A DNA stretch of 64,000 nt from NCBI GenBank assembly GCA_020638035.1, contig JACKJI010000002.1:62001-126000 (forward strand), in the 5' to 3' direction. A program made the translations under genes and the position numbers. Below, piece by piece: positions 17,285-26,073 of the stretch. This DNA comes from Hyphomicrobiaceae bacterium (GTDB lineage: Bacteria > Pseudomonadota > Alphaproteobacteria > Rhizobiales > Hyphomicrobiaceae). The notes beneath the pieces are model-generated. The model did no database searches. It was given only the letters and a program-made list of their open reading frames with translations, and was not told the origin of the DNA. Every line of letters starts with the position of its first letter. Positions within the stretch are counted from its first letter, which is position 1.

Positions 17285-17503
17285 TCATCCGCGCTTCTTG
17301 GCAGCCTTCTTCTTGGCGGCCTTCTTCTTCGCGACCTTCTTGGCGGGCTTCTTCACGACCTTCTTGGCCGGCTTCTTCTTGGCGGCCGCCGCCTTGCGGG
17401 CGACAGGCTTCTTCTTCGCGACGGTACGCTTGGCAGCGACCTTCTTCGCCGGCTTCTTGGCGGCTTTCTTCTTCACCGCCTTCTTGGCTGTCTTGGCTTT
17501 CAT
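17285..17503 (-). CDS. Histone H1-like Lys/Ala/Pro-rich DNA-binding protein
   Basis: The 72-residue product is made almost only of Lys, Ala, Val, Pro and Arg in repeats of the AKKxAKK and PAKKV type, like eukaryotic H1 tails and bacterial H1-like proteins (Hc1, AlgP family). Such proteins bind DNA without sequence preference and condense the nucleoid. It has no folded domain. The repeat-rich DNA is prone to slippage, so length may vary among strains. It is divergent from the LysR gene. Confidence 0.78.
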   Translation of the reverse strand: MKAKTAKKAVKKKAAKKPAKKVAAKRTVAKKKPVARKAAAAKKKPAKKVVKKPAKKVAKKKAAKKKAAKKRG

Positions 17504-17648
17504 CGAACAAGTCCCTTGGTTTGTGATGCCCTCATCGTCGCGACTTCAGTCTGTCGACATTCACGGGCGATGCACCCGACACACGTCGAGTCATGATATA
17601 TGTGCTGGCAATTGCTCACAGTCGCAAACAGATTTTTCTGCTGCTATC

Positions 17649-17665
17649 TATCGAAGCTTTCGATA
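17649..17665. promoter_or_regulatory. Candidate LysR-type operator (TATCGAA-GCT-TTCGATA)
   Basis: A palindrome with 7-base arms and a 3-base centre. It contains ATC-N9-GAT, a known form of LysR binding sites, and lies 50 bases before the LysR ATG and between two divergent genes. This position fits autoregulation and control of the H1-like gene. Binding is inferred. Confidence 0.6.
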
Positions 17666-17714
17666 CATGTGTTGGAACATGCGGCGTTGATCAACGCACA
17701 AACCGACATTCGAT

Positions 17715-18563
17715 ATGGATATCGCACTCGCTCGAACGTTCCTTATGGTCGCTGAAACGGGCAGCTTCATTGAGGCCGCGCGCAAGATGAACATCACGCA
17801 GTCGACGGTGTCCGCGCGCATCAAAGGGCTCGAGGAGCAACTCGGCAGACCGTTGTTCGAACGGTCAAAATCGGGCGCAGAGCTGACCGGCGCAGGTCAG
17901 CAATTCCAGAAGCACGCATTGGCACTGGTGCGGGTTTGGCAGCATGCACAGCTCGAAGTGAGCCTGTCGGATCAGCATCGAGATCACCTTGCGGTGGGTG
18001 CACCGATCAGCCTGTGGGATGGCTTCCTGCTCAGATGGATCTCCTGGCTCAGAGGCAACATCGGCGACATCGCAGTGTCTGCGAGTGCTGGTTTGTCGCA
18101 GGTTTTGACGCAGAGATTGATCGAGGGAACGCTCGACATCGCAGTGATGTACCGTCCCGTGCAGCCGCCAGGACTGACGATCGAGCATCTATTCGACGAG
18201 GAATTCGTGATGGTGACGAGCCAACGCGGCTCCATGCGTCGCTCGGCCAGCGACTACGTCTTCATCGACTGGGGGGCCGACTTCCGCCAGGATCACGCGG
18301 CAGCCTATCCTCGGCTCACCAACGCGGGGCTCAACCTCGATATCGGCTCGATGGGGCTCGACTACCTGCTCGACAACGGCGCAACGGGCTACTTCCCCGA
18401 GCGGCTCGTCTCAAAGCTCATTGCGCGCGGGCGGCTCAGGAGGCCAGCACGCACACGCAAGTTCGTCTATCCCGTCTACATGGTCTATCCGGAAGCGCGC
18501 GACCAGGAGGCTTTCGAACCCATCCTAGATAGCCTGCGCAAGCATTCCGAGAAGCTCCAGTAA
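17715..18563 (+). CDS. LysR-family transcriptional regulator
   Basis: The 282-residue protein has the LysR winged helix-turn-helix at residues 1-60 (FLMVAETGSFIEAARKMNITQSTVSARIKGLEEQLG...LFER) and a periplasmic-binding-protein-like effector domain from about 88 to the end. The effector ligand cannot be told from sequence. The palindrome at 17649-17665 may be its own operator. No metabolic gene sits immediately opposite; the divergent neighbour encodes the H1-like protein. Confidence 0.93.
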   Translation: MDIALARTFLMVAETGSFIEAARKMNITQSTVSARIKGLEEQLGRPLFERSKSGAELTGAGQQFQKHALALVRVWQHAQLEVSLSDQHRDHLAVGAPISLWDGFLLRWISWLRGNIGDIAVSASAGLSQVLTQRLIEGTLDIAVMYRPVQPPGLTIEHLFDEEFVMVTSQRGSMRRSASDYVFIDWGADFRQDHAAAYPRLTNAGLNLDIGSMGLDYLLDNGATGYFPERLVSKLIARGRLRRPARTRKFVYPVYMVYPEARDQEAFEPILDSLRKHSEKLQ

Positions 18564-18674
18564 GGAGTGAGCCTGTTGCCAAGGCCGTGGTGAACGCAGG
18601 CCGCAAACCACCCTGCCCTCTCTCGCGCAGGCCAAGCTGACCAGTCCTCACTCTGACCAGGATGTGCGGACGTG

Positions 18675-19061
18675 TCAGGCGCCCGGCAGCCGCGCCGTCA
18701 CTTCGATCTCGATCTTCATGCGCGGGTCAACAAGCCCGGCAACGATCAATGTTGCGGCCGGGCGCACCTCGCCGAAGTGGCGTCCCATCACCGGCAAACA
18801 CGGCTCGAAGTCATCAGCCTTGGGGAAGATGTAGCGAACCCGGACAACATCGGACAGGCCGGTTCCCGCCTCACCCAGCGCCTTGGCGATGTTGCGGAAG
18901 GCCTGCTCGGCCTGTTCGGCAACGTCCTCGGAGATCGACATTGTCTCGTAGTTGAAACCGGTCGTGCCGGACACCATCACCCAGCCATCAACGACGACGG
19001 CACGTGAATAGCCCATGGTGGCCTCGAACGGAGAGCCGGAGGAGATGAGGCGGCGCGGCAT
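18675..19061 (-). CDS. RidA/YjgF-family protein
   Basis: A 128-residue protein of usual RidA size with family features: VVVDGWVMVSGTTG near the N-terminus, the conserved Arg in VVRVRYIF and the C-terminal AATLIVAGLVDPRMKIEIEVTARL. RidA proteins hydrolyse reactive enamine/imine intermediates released by PLP enzymes. Subgroup members vary in substrate; here the Arg that binds the carboxylate in RidA appears replaced at the C-terminal site (GLVDPRMKIEIE), so specificity is uncertain. Confidence 0.88.
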   Translation of the reverse strand: MPRRLISSGSPFEATMGYSRAVVVDGWVMVSGTTGFNYETMSISEDVAEQAEQAFRNIAKALGEAGTGLSDVVRVRYIFPKADDFEPCLPVMGRHFGEVRPAATLIVAGLVDPRMKIEIEVTARLPGA

Positions 19062-19318
19062 GGTCGGGCTCCTGATGAAGGCGATAGCGCGAAGCTGGGG
19101 TTGTTGTAGCGAGGCAGGTTGGCGGGCGTCGTGAAATGAAACTTGAGTTCAGGCGCCCAGTACCACAGGGGCGAGCGGCGGCGCGGCATCGACCAACAGG
19201 CGCCGGGACCGACAGGCATATGTCAGGGGCGCCGACCTCCGTGCCCGCAACCTATCGCCTGCGTCATCGCTGCCGCTGTCGACCTTCCCTCACCAGCTCC
19301 GCGCGCTGAGCGACTATG

Positions 19319-21340
19319 TCAGGCGAACTCGATGATGACGGCATCGACGGCAAGGCTTTCACCGACCTTGGCGGCAATCTTCAAAACCTTTCCGTCGCGC
19401 TCGGCACGCAGGATGTTCTCCATCTTCATCGCCTCGACGACCGCCAGAGGATCGCCGGCCTTCACCTCGGCACCGGCCTCGACATTGATCGCCTTGACGA
19501 GCCCCGGCATCGGACAGAGCAGATATTTCGACATGTCGGCGCCGACCTTCTCCGGCATCAACGCCGCCAGTTCGGCCTCGCGCACCGTGTAGACGCGGGC
19601 GGGAACGTGGATGCCGCGGTAGGACAGGTCATAGCCGTTGAGGATCGGACGTACTTGCACGCAGACGTCCTTGTCGCGCACGACGCCGGCCCAGACCACC
19701 TCGCCCGGCCACCAGCGTGACGCCAACTCCAGCGTGTCGACCGCATTGCCATTTTCATCCAGCATGGCGACCTTGATGGGCGTATCGAGCCCTCCCTCGA
19801 CCAGTACGTGCTGGTTCAGACTTCCCAGCGCAACGACCCGGTGATTGGAGAATTTCACCGGACGGCCATCCATCTGGTGCGTGATCTCGCGGCGGCGAAC
19901 GTTGCTCTGATGGTCGATGGCGGCGGCAACGGCAGCCAGGACCTTCAACTCTTCGCCTTGCGGCTCGCGCGGCTTGAAGCCGTCGGGGAACTCTTCCTTG
20001 ATGAAGCCCGTCGACAGGTCGCCCGACCGCCAGCGCGGATGCTGCATCAGTGCCGTCAGGAACGGAATATTGTGGCGGATGCCGTCGATATAGAAGGCAT
20101 CGAGCGCGGTTGCCTGGACGTCGATTGCCTGCTCGCGGGTCGGCGCGTGGCTGACGAGCTTGGCGATCATCGGATCATAGTACATCGAGATTTCGCCACC
20201 CTCGTAGACGCCCGTGTCGTTGCGCACGGTAAGACCGTCGGACGTCGATCCCTCGTGCGGCGGACGATAGCGGGAGAGGCGACCGATCGAGGGAAGGAAG
20301 CCGCGATAGGGGTCTTCCGCGTAGATACGGCTTTCGACCGCCCAGCCGTTGAGCTTCACGTCCTGCTGGGAGAACGCGAGCCGCTCACCCGCGGCAACGC
20401 GGATCATCTGCTCGACCAGATCGATACCGGTGATGAGTTCGGTAACCGGATGCTCCACCTGGAGCCGGGTGTTCATTTCGAGGAAGAAGAACGAACGGTC
20501 CTGCCCGGCGACGAACTCCACGGTGCCGGCGCTGTCGTAGCCCACGGCCTTGGCCAGTGCGACGGCCTGCTCGCCCATCGCCTTGCGCGTCGCCTCATCG
20601 AGCAGCGGCGAGGGCGCCTCCTCGATGACCTTCTGGTTACGGCGCTGGATCGAGCACTCGCGCTCGCCCAGATAGATCACGTTGCCATGCTTGTCGCCGA
20701 GCACCTGGATCTCGATATGGCGCGGGTTCTCGATGAACTTCTCGACGAACACGCGGTCGTCGCCAAACGATGAGCGCGCCTCGGAGCGGGCAAGCGTGAA
20801 GCCCTCCTCGCACTCCTTGTCGCCATAGGCGATGCGCATGCCCTTGCCGCCACCGCCTGCGGAAGCCTTGATCATGACGGGATAGCCGATCTCCCGGGCG
20901 ATCTTCACCGCCTCGGCCGGATCAGCGATCTCACCCAGATATCCCGGCACGGTCGAGACTTTGGCAGCGGCGGCGGCCTTCTTGCTCTCGATCTTGTCGC
21001 CCATGGCGGCGATCGCCCGCGGGTTCGGGCCGATGAAGACGATACCCTCTTTGGCAAGTGCGACAGGGAAAGCTTCGCGCTCGGAGAGGAAGCCATAGCC
21101 GGGGTGGACCGCCTGGGCTCCGGTCGCCTTGCAGGCGGCGACAATCTTATCGATGATCAGATAGGACTCGGCAGCCGGCGGGGGACCGATGTGAACGGCC
21201 TCATCGGCCATTTCGACGTGTAGGGCGTCGCGGTCGGCGTCGGAAAAGACCGCCACCGTCTTGATGCCCATCCGGCGTGCGGTCTTGATGACACGACAGG
21301 CGATCTCGCCGCGGTTCGCAATGAGGATCTTGTCGAACAT
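19319..21340 (-). CDS. pccA: Propionyl-CoA/acetyl-CoA carboxylase biotin-carrying alpha subunit
   Basis: This 673-residue subunit carboxylates its biotin with bicarbonate and ATP. Biotin carboxylase domain from residue 1 (MFDKILIANRGEIACRV), glycine-rich ATP loop KASAGGGGKGMRIA, the RNQKVIEEAPSP motif, then a BT linker domain and a C-terminal biotinyl domain with the target Lys in EAMKMEN (about residue 639). The start at 21340 is chosen because the family begins exactly there; a longer frame adds 13 unrelated residues. Its partner pccB is at 28140-29672, about 7 kb away on the same strand. Together they make methylmalonyl-CoA from propionyl-CoA. Confidence 0.95.
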   Translation of the reverse strand: MFDKILIANRGEIACRVIKTARRMGIKTVAVFSDADRDALHVEMADEAVHIGPPPAAESYLIIDKIVAACKATGAQAVHPGYGFLSEREAFPVALAKEGIVFIGPNPRAIAAMGDKIESKKAAAAAKVSTVPGYLGEIADPAEAVKIAREIGYPVMIKASAGGGGKGMRIAYGDKECEEGFTLARSEARSSFGDDRVFVEKFIENPRHIEIQVLGDKHGNVIYLGERECSIQRRNQKVIEEAPSPLLDEATRKAMGEQAVALAKAVGYDSAGTVEFVAGQDRSFFFLEMNTRLQVEHPVTELITGIDLVEQMIRVAAGERLAFSQQDVKLNGWAVESRIYAEDPYRGFLPSIGRLSRYRPPHEGSTSDGLTVRNDTGVYEGGEISMYYDPMIAKLVSHAPTREQAIDVQATALDAFYIDGIRHNIPFLTALMQHPRWRSGDLSTGFIKEEFPDGFKPREPQGEELKVLAAVAAAIDHQSNVRRREITHQMDGRPVKFSNHRVVALGSLNQHVLVEGGLDTPIKVAMLDENGNAVDTLELASRWWPGEVVWAGVVRDKDVCVQVRPILNGYDLSYRGIHVPARVYTVREAELAALMPEKVGADMSKYLLCPMPGLVKAINVEAGAEVKAGDPLAVVEAMKMENILRAERDGKVLKIAAKVGESLAVDAVIIEFA

Positions 21341-21559
21341 GCCCTGCAGTCGTCCTTCGAAATAGAGTTCCGGCGGCATCAGAGTGCGAACTGCCAGCCT
21401 GCGCCGTGTTCTAGACGCCCTTTTGCCCCCCGTAAACTGGCTCCATCAGCGACAATAGGCTTAATCTCGGGCGCATCCGCGTGTTTTCGGGGCCGTGGGC
21501 GCGCCGCCTTTGGGCCCAATCGGCAGACGATCATCCAGGCGGGTGACCGCGCAGTGCCT

Positions 21560-22861
21560 TCAGGTACGAGTGGCGAGGCGTTGGCGTACCAGGTCAACGG
21601 CGGCGCGCAGCTCATAAAGGCGGTCGGAATAGTGTAACGGAACGGGAATGGTGCTGACCGCTTCGTCGATGCGGTCGATCTCGCCGCGCACCTCTCCATT
21701 TGCAACGCCTGTGCCCGGCTCGCCCATCCGCTTCTCGACCGCTTTGAGCTGGGCATACCAATAGAGCAACCGGCTGCGAATGCGCCACTCGTAGATCATG
21801 GGGCCGATCTTGAACAACGGGATCAGGATGGTCGCGATTGGCACCACCATGATAATCATGCGCTGGATGAGGGAGGCGAGCCAGAACGGCAGGAAGCGCT
21901 GAAAGAAAGGAGTGCCGGACGCGTATATGCGCTCGGCATCTTCCGACATGGGGTACTCGGGATCGATCCCACGCGGGAACTCGGCGATGCGCTGGAACAT
22001 GCCTCCGGCCGCGTGTGTCGATTTCAACGCATCGACCAGCGGCCAGGCGAGTGCGGGGTGGAGATCGCTGCGGGCGACGAGGGCGGCCTGGGCGGCGACC
22101 ATCACGACGTCAGCCGGCGGCAGATTGCGCGCAAGGTCAAGCGCACCTTCCGGAAGTAAGACGCGAGACAGATAGGGGAAGCGGCGCGTCAAAGCCTCGG
22201 CACGGCGCAGACTTAGCAGTCTCAAATCAGCGTTTCCGATCAGCTCAGTGACGAGCGGGCTTTCTGGCGCCAGTGTGAAGAAGGCAGCGTCAGCCTCACC
22301 TTTTGCCAATGCCTCGGCGGCGGCGGCAGAACCGAGTGGAAGCAGCGTCGTGTTATGGGCATCGATGCCAAAACTGGTGAGTAGCTCTATTGCCAGCTTA
22401 CGCGTGCCGCTGCCTTCAGGTCCGATCGCAACGCGGTGGCTCTTCAAGGACGACAGATCATCAATGTTGGCGCCGAGGCGATGAAATACCCAGACCGGCT
22501 CCAGGAAGATCCGGCCATAGGACATGACATTGGGCGCCGTTTGCCCGTTGGCGATGCCGCCTTGCATGAGGGCCAGATCGAACCGCTCCGTATCGCTCTT
22601 CAGCCGCTCGATATTCTCAACCGAACCCATCGAAGCACGAATGTCGAGCGCGATGCCGTTCTTGGCCAGCTCCTCGCGATAGCGGTTGGCGAAGGCATAA
22701 TAGGCTCCCGACGACGAGCCGGTGGTGATGACGAGACGGCCAGGGGGCGCCGGCTCGACAAACTGGTAGGCGAGCCAGAAGGCACCAAAGATCAGCAACG
22801 CGGCGGGGCCGGCGATCAGCAGCATCTCGCGCAATTGCAGCTTGGAATGCGGAAACCACAT
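21560..22861 (-). CDS. TAXI-family TRAP transporter solute-binding protein, membrane-tethered
   Basis: Residues about 15-35 form an N-terminal membrane anchor. Residues about 40-290 are a TAXI-type solute-binding domain (TGSSSGAYYAFANRYREEL; VAIGPEGSGTRKLAIELL). Two hydrophobic segments follow near residues 315-350, then a cytoplasmic helical tail. Soluble TAXI receptors lack these C-terminal segments, so this is the tethered subgroup often found without TRAP membrane subunits; none are seen nearby. Start at 22861 is preferred because GGGGGAG lies just before it; in-frame ATGs at 22888 and 22876 are alternatives. Ligand unknown. Confidence 0.85.
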   Translation of the reverse strand: MWFPHSKLQLREMLLIAGPAALLIFGAFWLAYQFVEPAPPGRLVITTGSSSGAYYAFANRYREELAKNGIALDIRASMGSVENIERLKSDTERFDLALMQGGIANGQTAPNVMSYGRIFLEPVWVFHRLGANIDDLSSLKSHRVAIGPEGSGTRKLAIELLTSFGIDAHNTTLLPLGSAAAAEALAKGEADAAFFTLAPESPLVTELIGNADLRLLSLRRAEALTRRFPYLSRVLLPEGALDLARNLPPADVVMVAAQAALVARSDLHPALAWPLVDALKSTHAAGGMFQRIAEFPRGIDPEYPMSEDAERIYASGTPFFQRFLPFWLASLIQRMIIMVVPIATILIPLFKIGPMIYEWRIRSRLLYWYAQLKAVEKRMGEPGTGVANGEVRGEIDRIDEAVSTIPVPLHYSDRLYELRAAVDLVRQRLATRT

Positions 22862-23135
22862 GCCGCTCTCCCCCATGTTCCACATCACGTCGCGGCAACA
22901 GGAGCGATGCCGACCAGCTTACGCACGTGCTTCCCATTAGCTACATGCGCCGGCCGCGATCAGTGGACCGACAAGAAGGCACGGTCAAGGTCGCGACACC
23001 GCTCACAGGGGTGGCGCAAGCTCAGGGGGCTTTCATTTGGGCGGAGAGTAGGGCAGCCCGGCGTGCAGGGGCACGCGCCGTGCCGCAAGAGTACCGCCCG
23101 CACGGGCCGCTGTGCGGATGCTTGGCATACACCGT

Positions 23136-24140
23136 TCAGGCCGCCGGCGCGCAACGCTCGATCAGGTCTTTCAGGGTCGGATGAATCTCAGGGCTCTCGG
23201 CGCGCAGATAGGCGAGAAGCGCTGCCTCGTTCCCATTCACCTTGCCGTCGCGCGCGATGCGGTCGGCAAGCCAACCTGCCTCGCCCTCGGTCACCTTCTC
23301 GTTGACGATCATCTCGATGCGCTGCCGCTCCAGGCGATCCAAGGCGCGCTCCTCGCGCGACAGCAAACGATAGCCGTCCAGCAGAGGGGCGCTACCGTTT
23401 CCGAGCTTCCTGATCAATCCGATCGGAGACAAGTCGGTATGGAAATCGAGCCATGCATCGCGCCGCAGCGCCTCCTCGCGCGTCGGCACGGCGTAGGAGG
23501 AGGTCGACATGACGACATTGGCGATGGCCTTGACGAAAAGATCGGTCCAGGCCGGGTTGTTCGGGCCATCGGCCAGCGCATCATTGATGTCGAAAAGGAT
23601 TTCGGCCTCCGCACGCGTCACCGCGACATTGCCGTCGCCACCGAAGGCATAGAGAATGCGACGGAGAAGCTCGACTTCGGTCTCGTCGATGGTTCCAGGT
23701 TCCTGAGTGGCGCCATGACGCAGAGCGCCCGTGCCTTTCAGCACCGTGTCACGCACCTGAGCGAGCGCAAATGAGACGAGATTTTCGGGCGACCAACGGG
23801 CACGGTCGATGACGTTGATGACGAGTTCGAGCTTGGTGCGGCTCATGACGTTACCGTCGCCGCCCACCCGGTCGATCAGCCAACTCGCATTATCGGCAGT
23901 GACGTAGCCCATCGGCTCGGACTGATTGACGAGGAAATCGGTGATCGCCTCGATAAAATAGTCGTTCCAGGCGCGCGTGACCGAAAGGCCCGCATCATTC
24001 AGCCGCAAGAGCGCGTCGGCTTCCTCAGCCGAAATGCGGCCGTCGGCATAAGTGACGGACCGCAGCTTCATGACATCACCCTCGGTGATGCTGCCGCGCT
24101 CGATGATGCCGTCGATCGAAAAGCCCTTGAACTGCGTCAT
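23136..24140 (-). CDS. Duplicated all-helical protein with TerB/EF-hand-like DG motifs
   Basis: The 334-residue protein starts at 24140 (MTQFKGF). It contains two tandem homologous halves: residues about 17-115 and 150-315. Each has acidic loop motifs of the form DGxxxxxEAxxLxxI (YADGRISAEEADALL, GGDGNVMSRTKLELV, GGDGNVAVTRAEAEIL, ARDGKVNGNEAALL), recalling TerB or EF-hand-like helices that bind divalent ions. There is no signal peptide or membrane segment, so it is cytoplasmic. I do not recognise a named function. A longer upstream open frame up to 24524 is Arg/Ser-rich noise overlapping the next gene. Confidence 0.75.
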   Translation of the reverse strand: MTQFKGFSIDGIIERGSITEGDVMKLRSVTYADGRISAEEADALLRLNDAGLSVTRAWNDYFIEAITDFLVNQSEPMGYVTADNASWLIDRVGGDGNVMSRTKLELVINVIDRARWSPENLVSFALAQVRDTVLKGTGALRHGATQEPGTIDETEVELLRRILYAFGGDGNVAVTRAEAEILFDINDALADGPNNPAWTDLFVKAIANVVMSTSSYAVPTREEALRRDAWLDFHTDLSPIGLIRKLGNGSAPLLDGYRLLSREERALDRLERQRIEMIVNEKVTEGEAGWLADRIARDGKVNGNEAALLAYLRAESPEIHPTLKDLIERCAPAA

Positions 24141-24375
24141 GGTCCGCCCGCATGTGCCAGGAAAATCGCGCCAACCATAAATGGTTAACCTTACCAATCG
24201 GCTAACGGGGATTGCGTGGGCGTGCGTTGTACCCGCTTCGCATGCCGCACGTGGGGCGCGGCCAGTTGATGCGCTGGCCAGATACGGTAAGGCCGCACCC
24301 TTGCGGATGCGGCCTGCTGCACTTGCTGATGACACCACACAGCCATTGGTTCTGGGTCTGGCGACCCGTCGCCGA

Positions 24376-24825
24376 CTAGCGGCTCCAGAACCAGCGCCTA
24401 CCGCGCGGTCCGTGATGGCCATCGCGCTTCTGGAAGTCGTGCTTCTCGGCAAAGATCGAACGGCTTGCGGCGTTCTGTGCCGCCTCGATCCGCCGGCGCT
24501 CGCTGAACGAGATGTGACCATCACGCTCCGCGTCGCGCTCGAGCTTCCTGATGTACTCCTGCTGCTGCCTGAGGCGAGCTACCTCGGCCGGCGTCAGAGC
24601 GCCTGAGCGGATGCCCTGCTGGATGCGCTTGGCCTGCCGAGCCTGACGGACATCGGTGCGATCCTGGATGTCGCCATACGCGCCCGTGTGCTTGACGACG
24701 ATGTGATTCTTCGCGTGCCGGGCGTGATAGCCGCCGTGGTCGTCCTTGCCGGCAGCAGCCGACATCGACGTCGCGGTGAGACCCATCACGAGGGTAGTCG
24801 CGGTGAGGAGGAACTTGGGGTTCAT
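24376..24825 (-). CDS. Small exported helical protein with EF-hand-like motif, copy 1
   Basis: A 149-residue product with a signal peptide (to about residue 24, SAA-AGK). After a His-rich stretch comes a helical hairpin region: IRSGALTPAEVARLRQQQ, then ERDGHISFSERRRIEAAQNAASRSIFAEKHD. The DGxIxxxE pattern is EF-hand-like. A shorter homologue lies at 25206-25550 in the same orientation. Related hypothetical proteins occur widely in proteobacteria; no function is known to me. The C-terminus is basic and Trp-containing (GRRWFWSR). Confidence 0.78.
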   Translation of the reverse strand: MNPKFLLTATTLVMGLTATSMSAAAGKDDHGGYHARHAKNHIVVKHTGAYGDIQDRTDVRQARQAKRIQQGIRSGALTPAEVARLRQQQEYIRKLERDAERDGHISFSERRRIEAAQNAASRSIFAEKHDFQKRDGHHGPRGRRWFWSR

Positions 24826-25205
24826 GAGCATCATCCCTGGTTGCTCGCCGGCGTCACCCGGCCGTTGACGATGAAACCAAACTACGACCGTGGCCTTGAA
24901 CCCGTTCTGAACGTTGCCGTCAGCGTCCGTTCATCTGATGCGGCGCGCCGCGGTCACGCGACGAGACGCAAGCGTCGGGACGATGCGGAGGTGTGATATT
25001 GGGCGCTTCTCGCGTTGATATTCCGCGGATCAATGTGTGCGTACCGAGGTTGCTTCAATCGCATGCAGCAGCGCTTCTGTCGGGATTCTCAACAACACGT
25101 GATGCCGCCATCACGTGCGCATCGCGCAATCGAGGGACGCACATGAAAACGGGCCGCTGTTACCAGCGGCCCGCTCTCTTGCGCACGTCAGGATGTGCGG
25201 GGGGC
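24826..25205. other. Intergenic region between the two small exported paralogues
   Basis: About 380 bases with no supportable gene. It holds the terminator hairpin of the 25206 gene at 25150-25173 and presumably the promoter of the 24376 gene; no clear -35/-10 pair was found. Confidence 0.6.
25150..25173 (-). terminator. Rho-independent terminator of the 25206-25550 gene
   Basis: CGGGCCGCTG pairs with CAGCGGCCCG over 10 bp around a 4-base loop. On the minus strand it is followed by TTTTC, the right orientation and about 30 bases after the stop of the minus-strand gene. Confidence 0.8.
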
Positions 25206-25550
25206 TCAGCGCCCAACGCGCGGCAAGAAGCGCCAGCGACGCCAACCGTCGTACTTCTCGTTGATGATGTTCCACGCCGCCTTTTCCTGGCGGTGGCGCA
25301 GATCACGGTACTCACGCCCGGTCAGGTTGCCATCGGCGAGATAGTCGGAGCGCAGGTGCTCGATGCGGCGCTGCTCGGCGCGCAGCTTGCGGCCTTCGCG
25401 CCACGTGATCTGTCCGGTCTGGCGGCCCTTCTCGATCTTGGCGGCCTGATGATCGAGCGTGCGATCGATCGGACGAACCGAGTGAGCGGAAGCAGTCGTC
25501 GTCGCGGCAACGAGAATGGCGGCGGTAGCGATGAGGATCTTGGCAGTCAT
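25206..25550 (-). CDS. Small exported helical protein with EF-hand-like motif, copy 2
   Basis: A 114-residue protein starting at 25550, with a signal peptide (TTTASA-HS) and the same fold signature as copy 1: RQTGQITWREGRKLRAEQ followed by LADGNLTGREYRDLRHRQEKAAWNIINEKYD. GGAGAAGAAAG precedes the ATG. It ends in a basic aromatic tail (WRRWRFLPRVGR), as copy 1 does. Two DGxLT-like loops may bind calcium, but this is inference. A strong terminator follows. Confidence 0.82.
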   Translation of the reverse strand: MTAKILIATAAILVAATTTASAHSVRPIDRTLDHQAAKIEKGRQTGQITWREGRKLRAEQRRIEHLRSDYLADGNLTGREYRDLRHRQEKAAWNIINEKYDGWRRWRFLPRVGR

Positions 25551-26073
25551 CTTTCTTCTCCTTGTGCAGGGCGGCGGATCTTGTCCGGCCGCGGGGTCGT
25601 CGTGTTCGATGACGCCCAAGATGCTCCGGCCGCTTTGAACCGTGACTGAACGGCGTTTTCATGTGGGGTTCAGCGTCGCGGCGGGAATTGGGCAGCAACT
25701 CCAGGCAATCCTGGAGCGAGCGCCCTGCGTGCCGGTGGAGGCTCAGTCAGGGTTGGATGGCCGAAACCGGGGGCGCGGTGCAGCGCATCAGAAGGAATTC
25801 TCCGGACAATTCCGGAATTTCGCGCCCCCGTGATGGAAGCCGGGGGCCGCAATGTCGACCACGGCGAGAGCGCTGCCATGGAGGCGGTTTTGAAAAAAGA
25901 TTTGAGCGACTAGGGGGCCCGTGGCGCTTGCCACAAGCTCGGCGGCCAGCGCCAAGACCCGTCGCAGCGGAACCTACTCAGGCAGCGGCGGGCTCGCGGA
26001 CCTTCTTCTTCAGAAAAGTTTAACCAACCCGGGCAACCGGACCGAAAGGGCTCGCCGGCTATCTTGGCCGCGT
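25551..26073. other. Intergenic region with nested inverted repeats
   Basis: About 520 bases upstream of a plus-strand gene and a minus-strand gene. No gene can be supported. It contains the nested inverted repeat at 25768-25830, which is the only clear structure. Confidence 0.55.
25768..25830. repeat. Nested inverted repeat
   Basis: CGGGGGCGCG at 25768-25777 is an exact reverse complement of CGCGCCCCCG at 25821-25830. Inside, AATTCCGGAATT at 25808-25819 is a 12-base perfect palindrome directly preceding the outer right arm. The element could fold into a long stem with an inner hairpin; it may be an intergenic repeat element or structured RNA. Confidence 0.6.
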
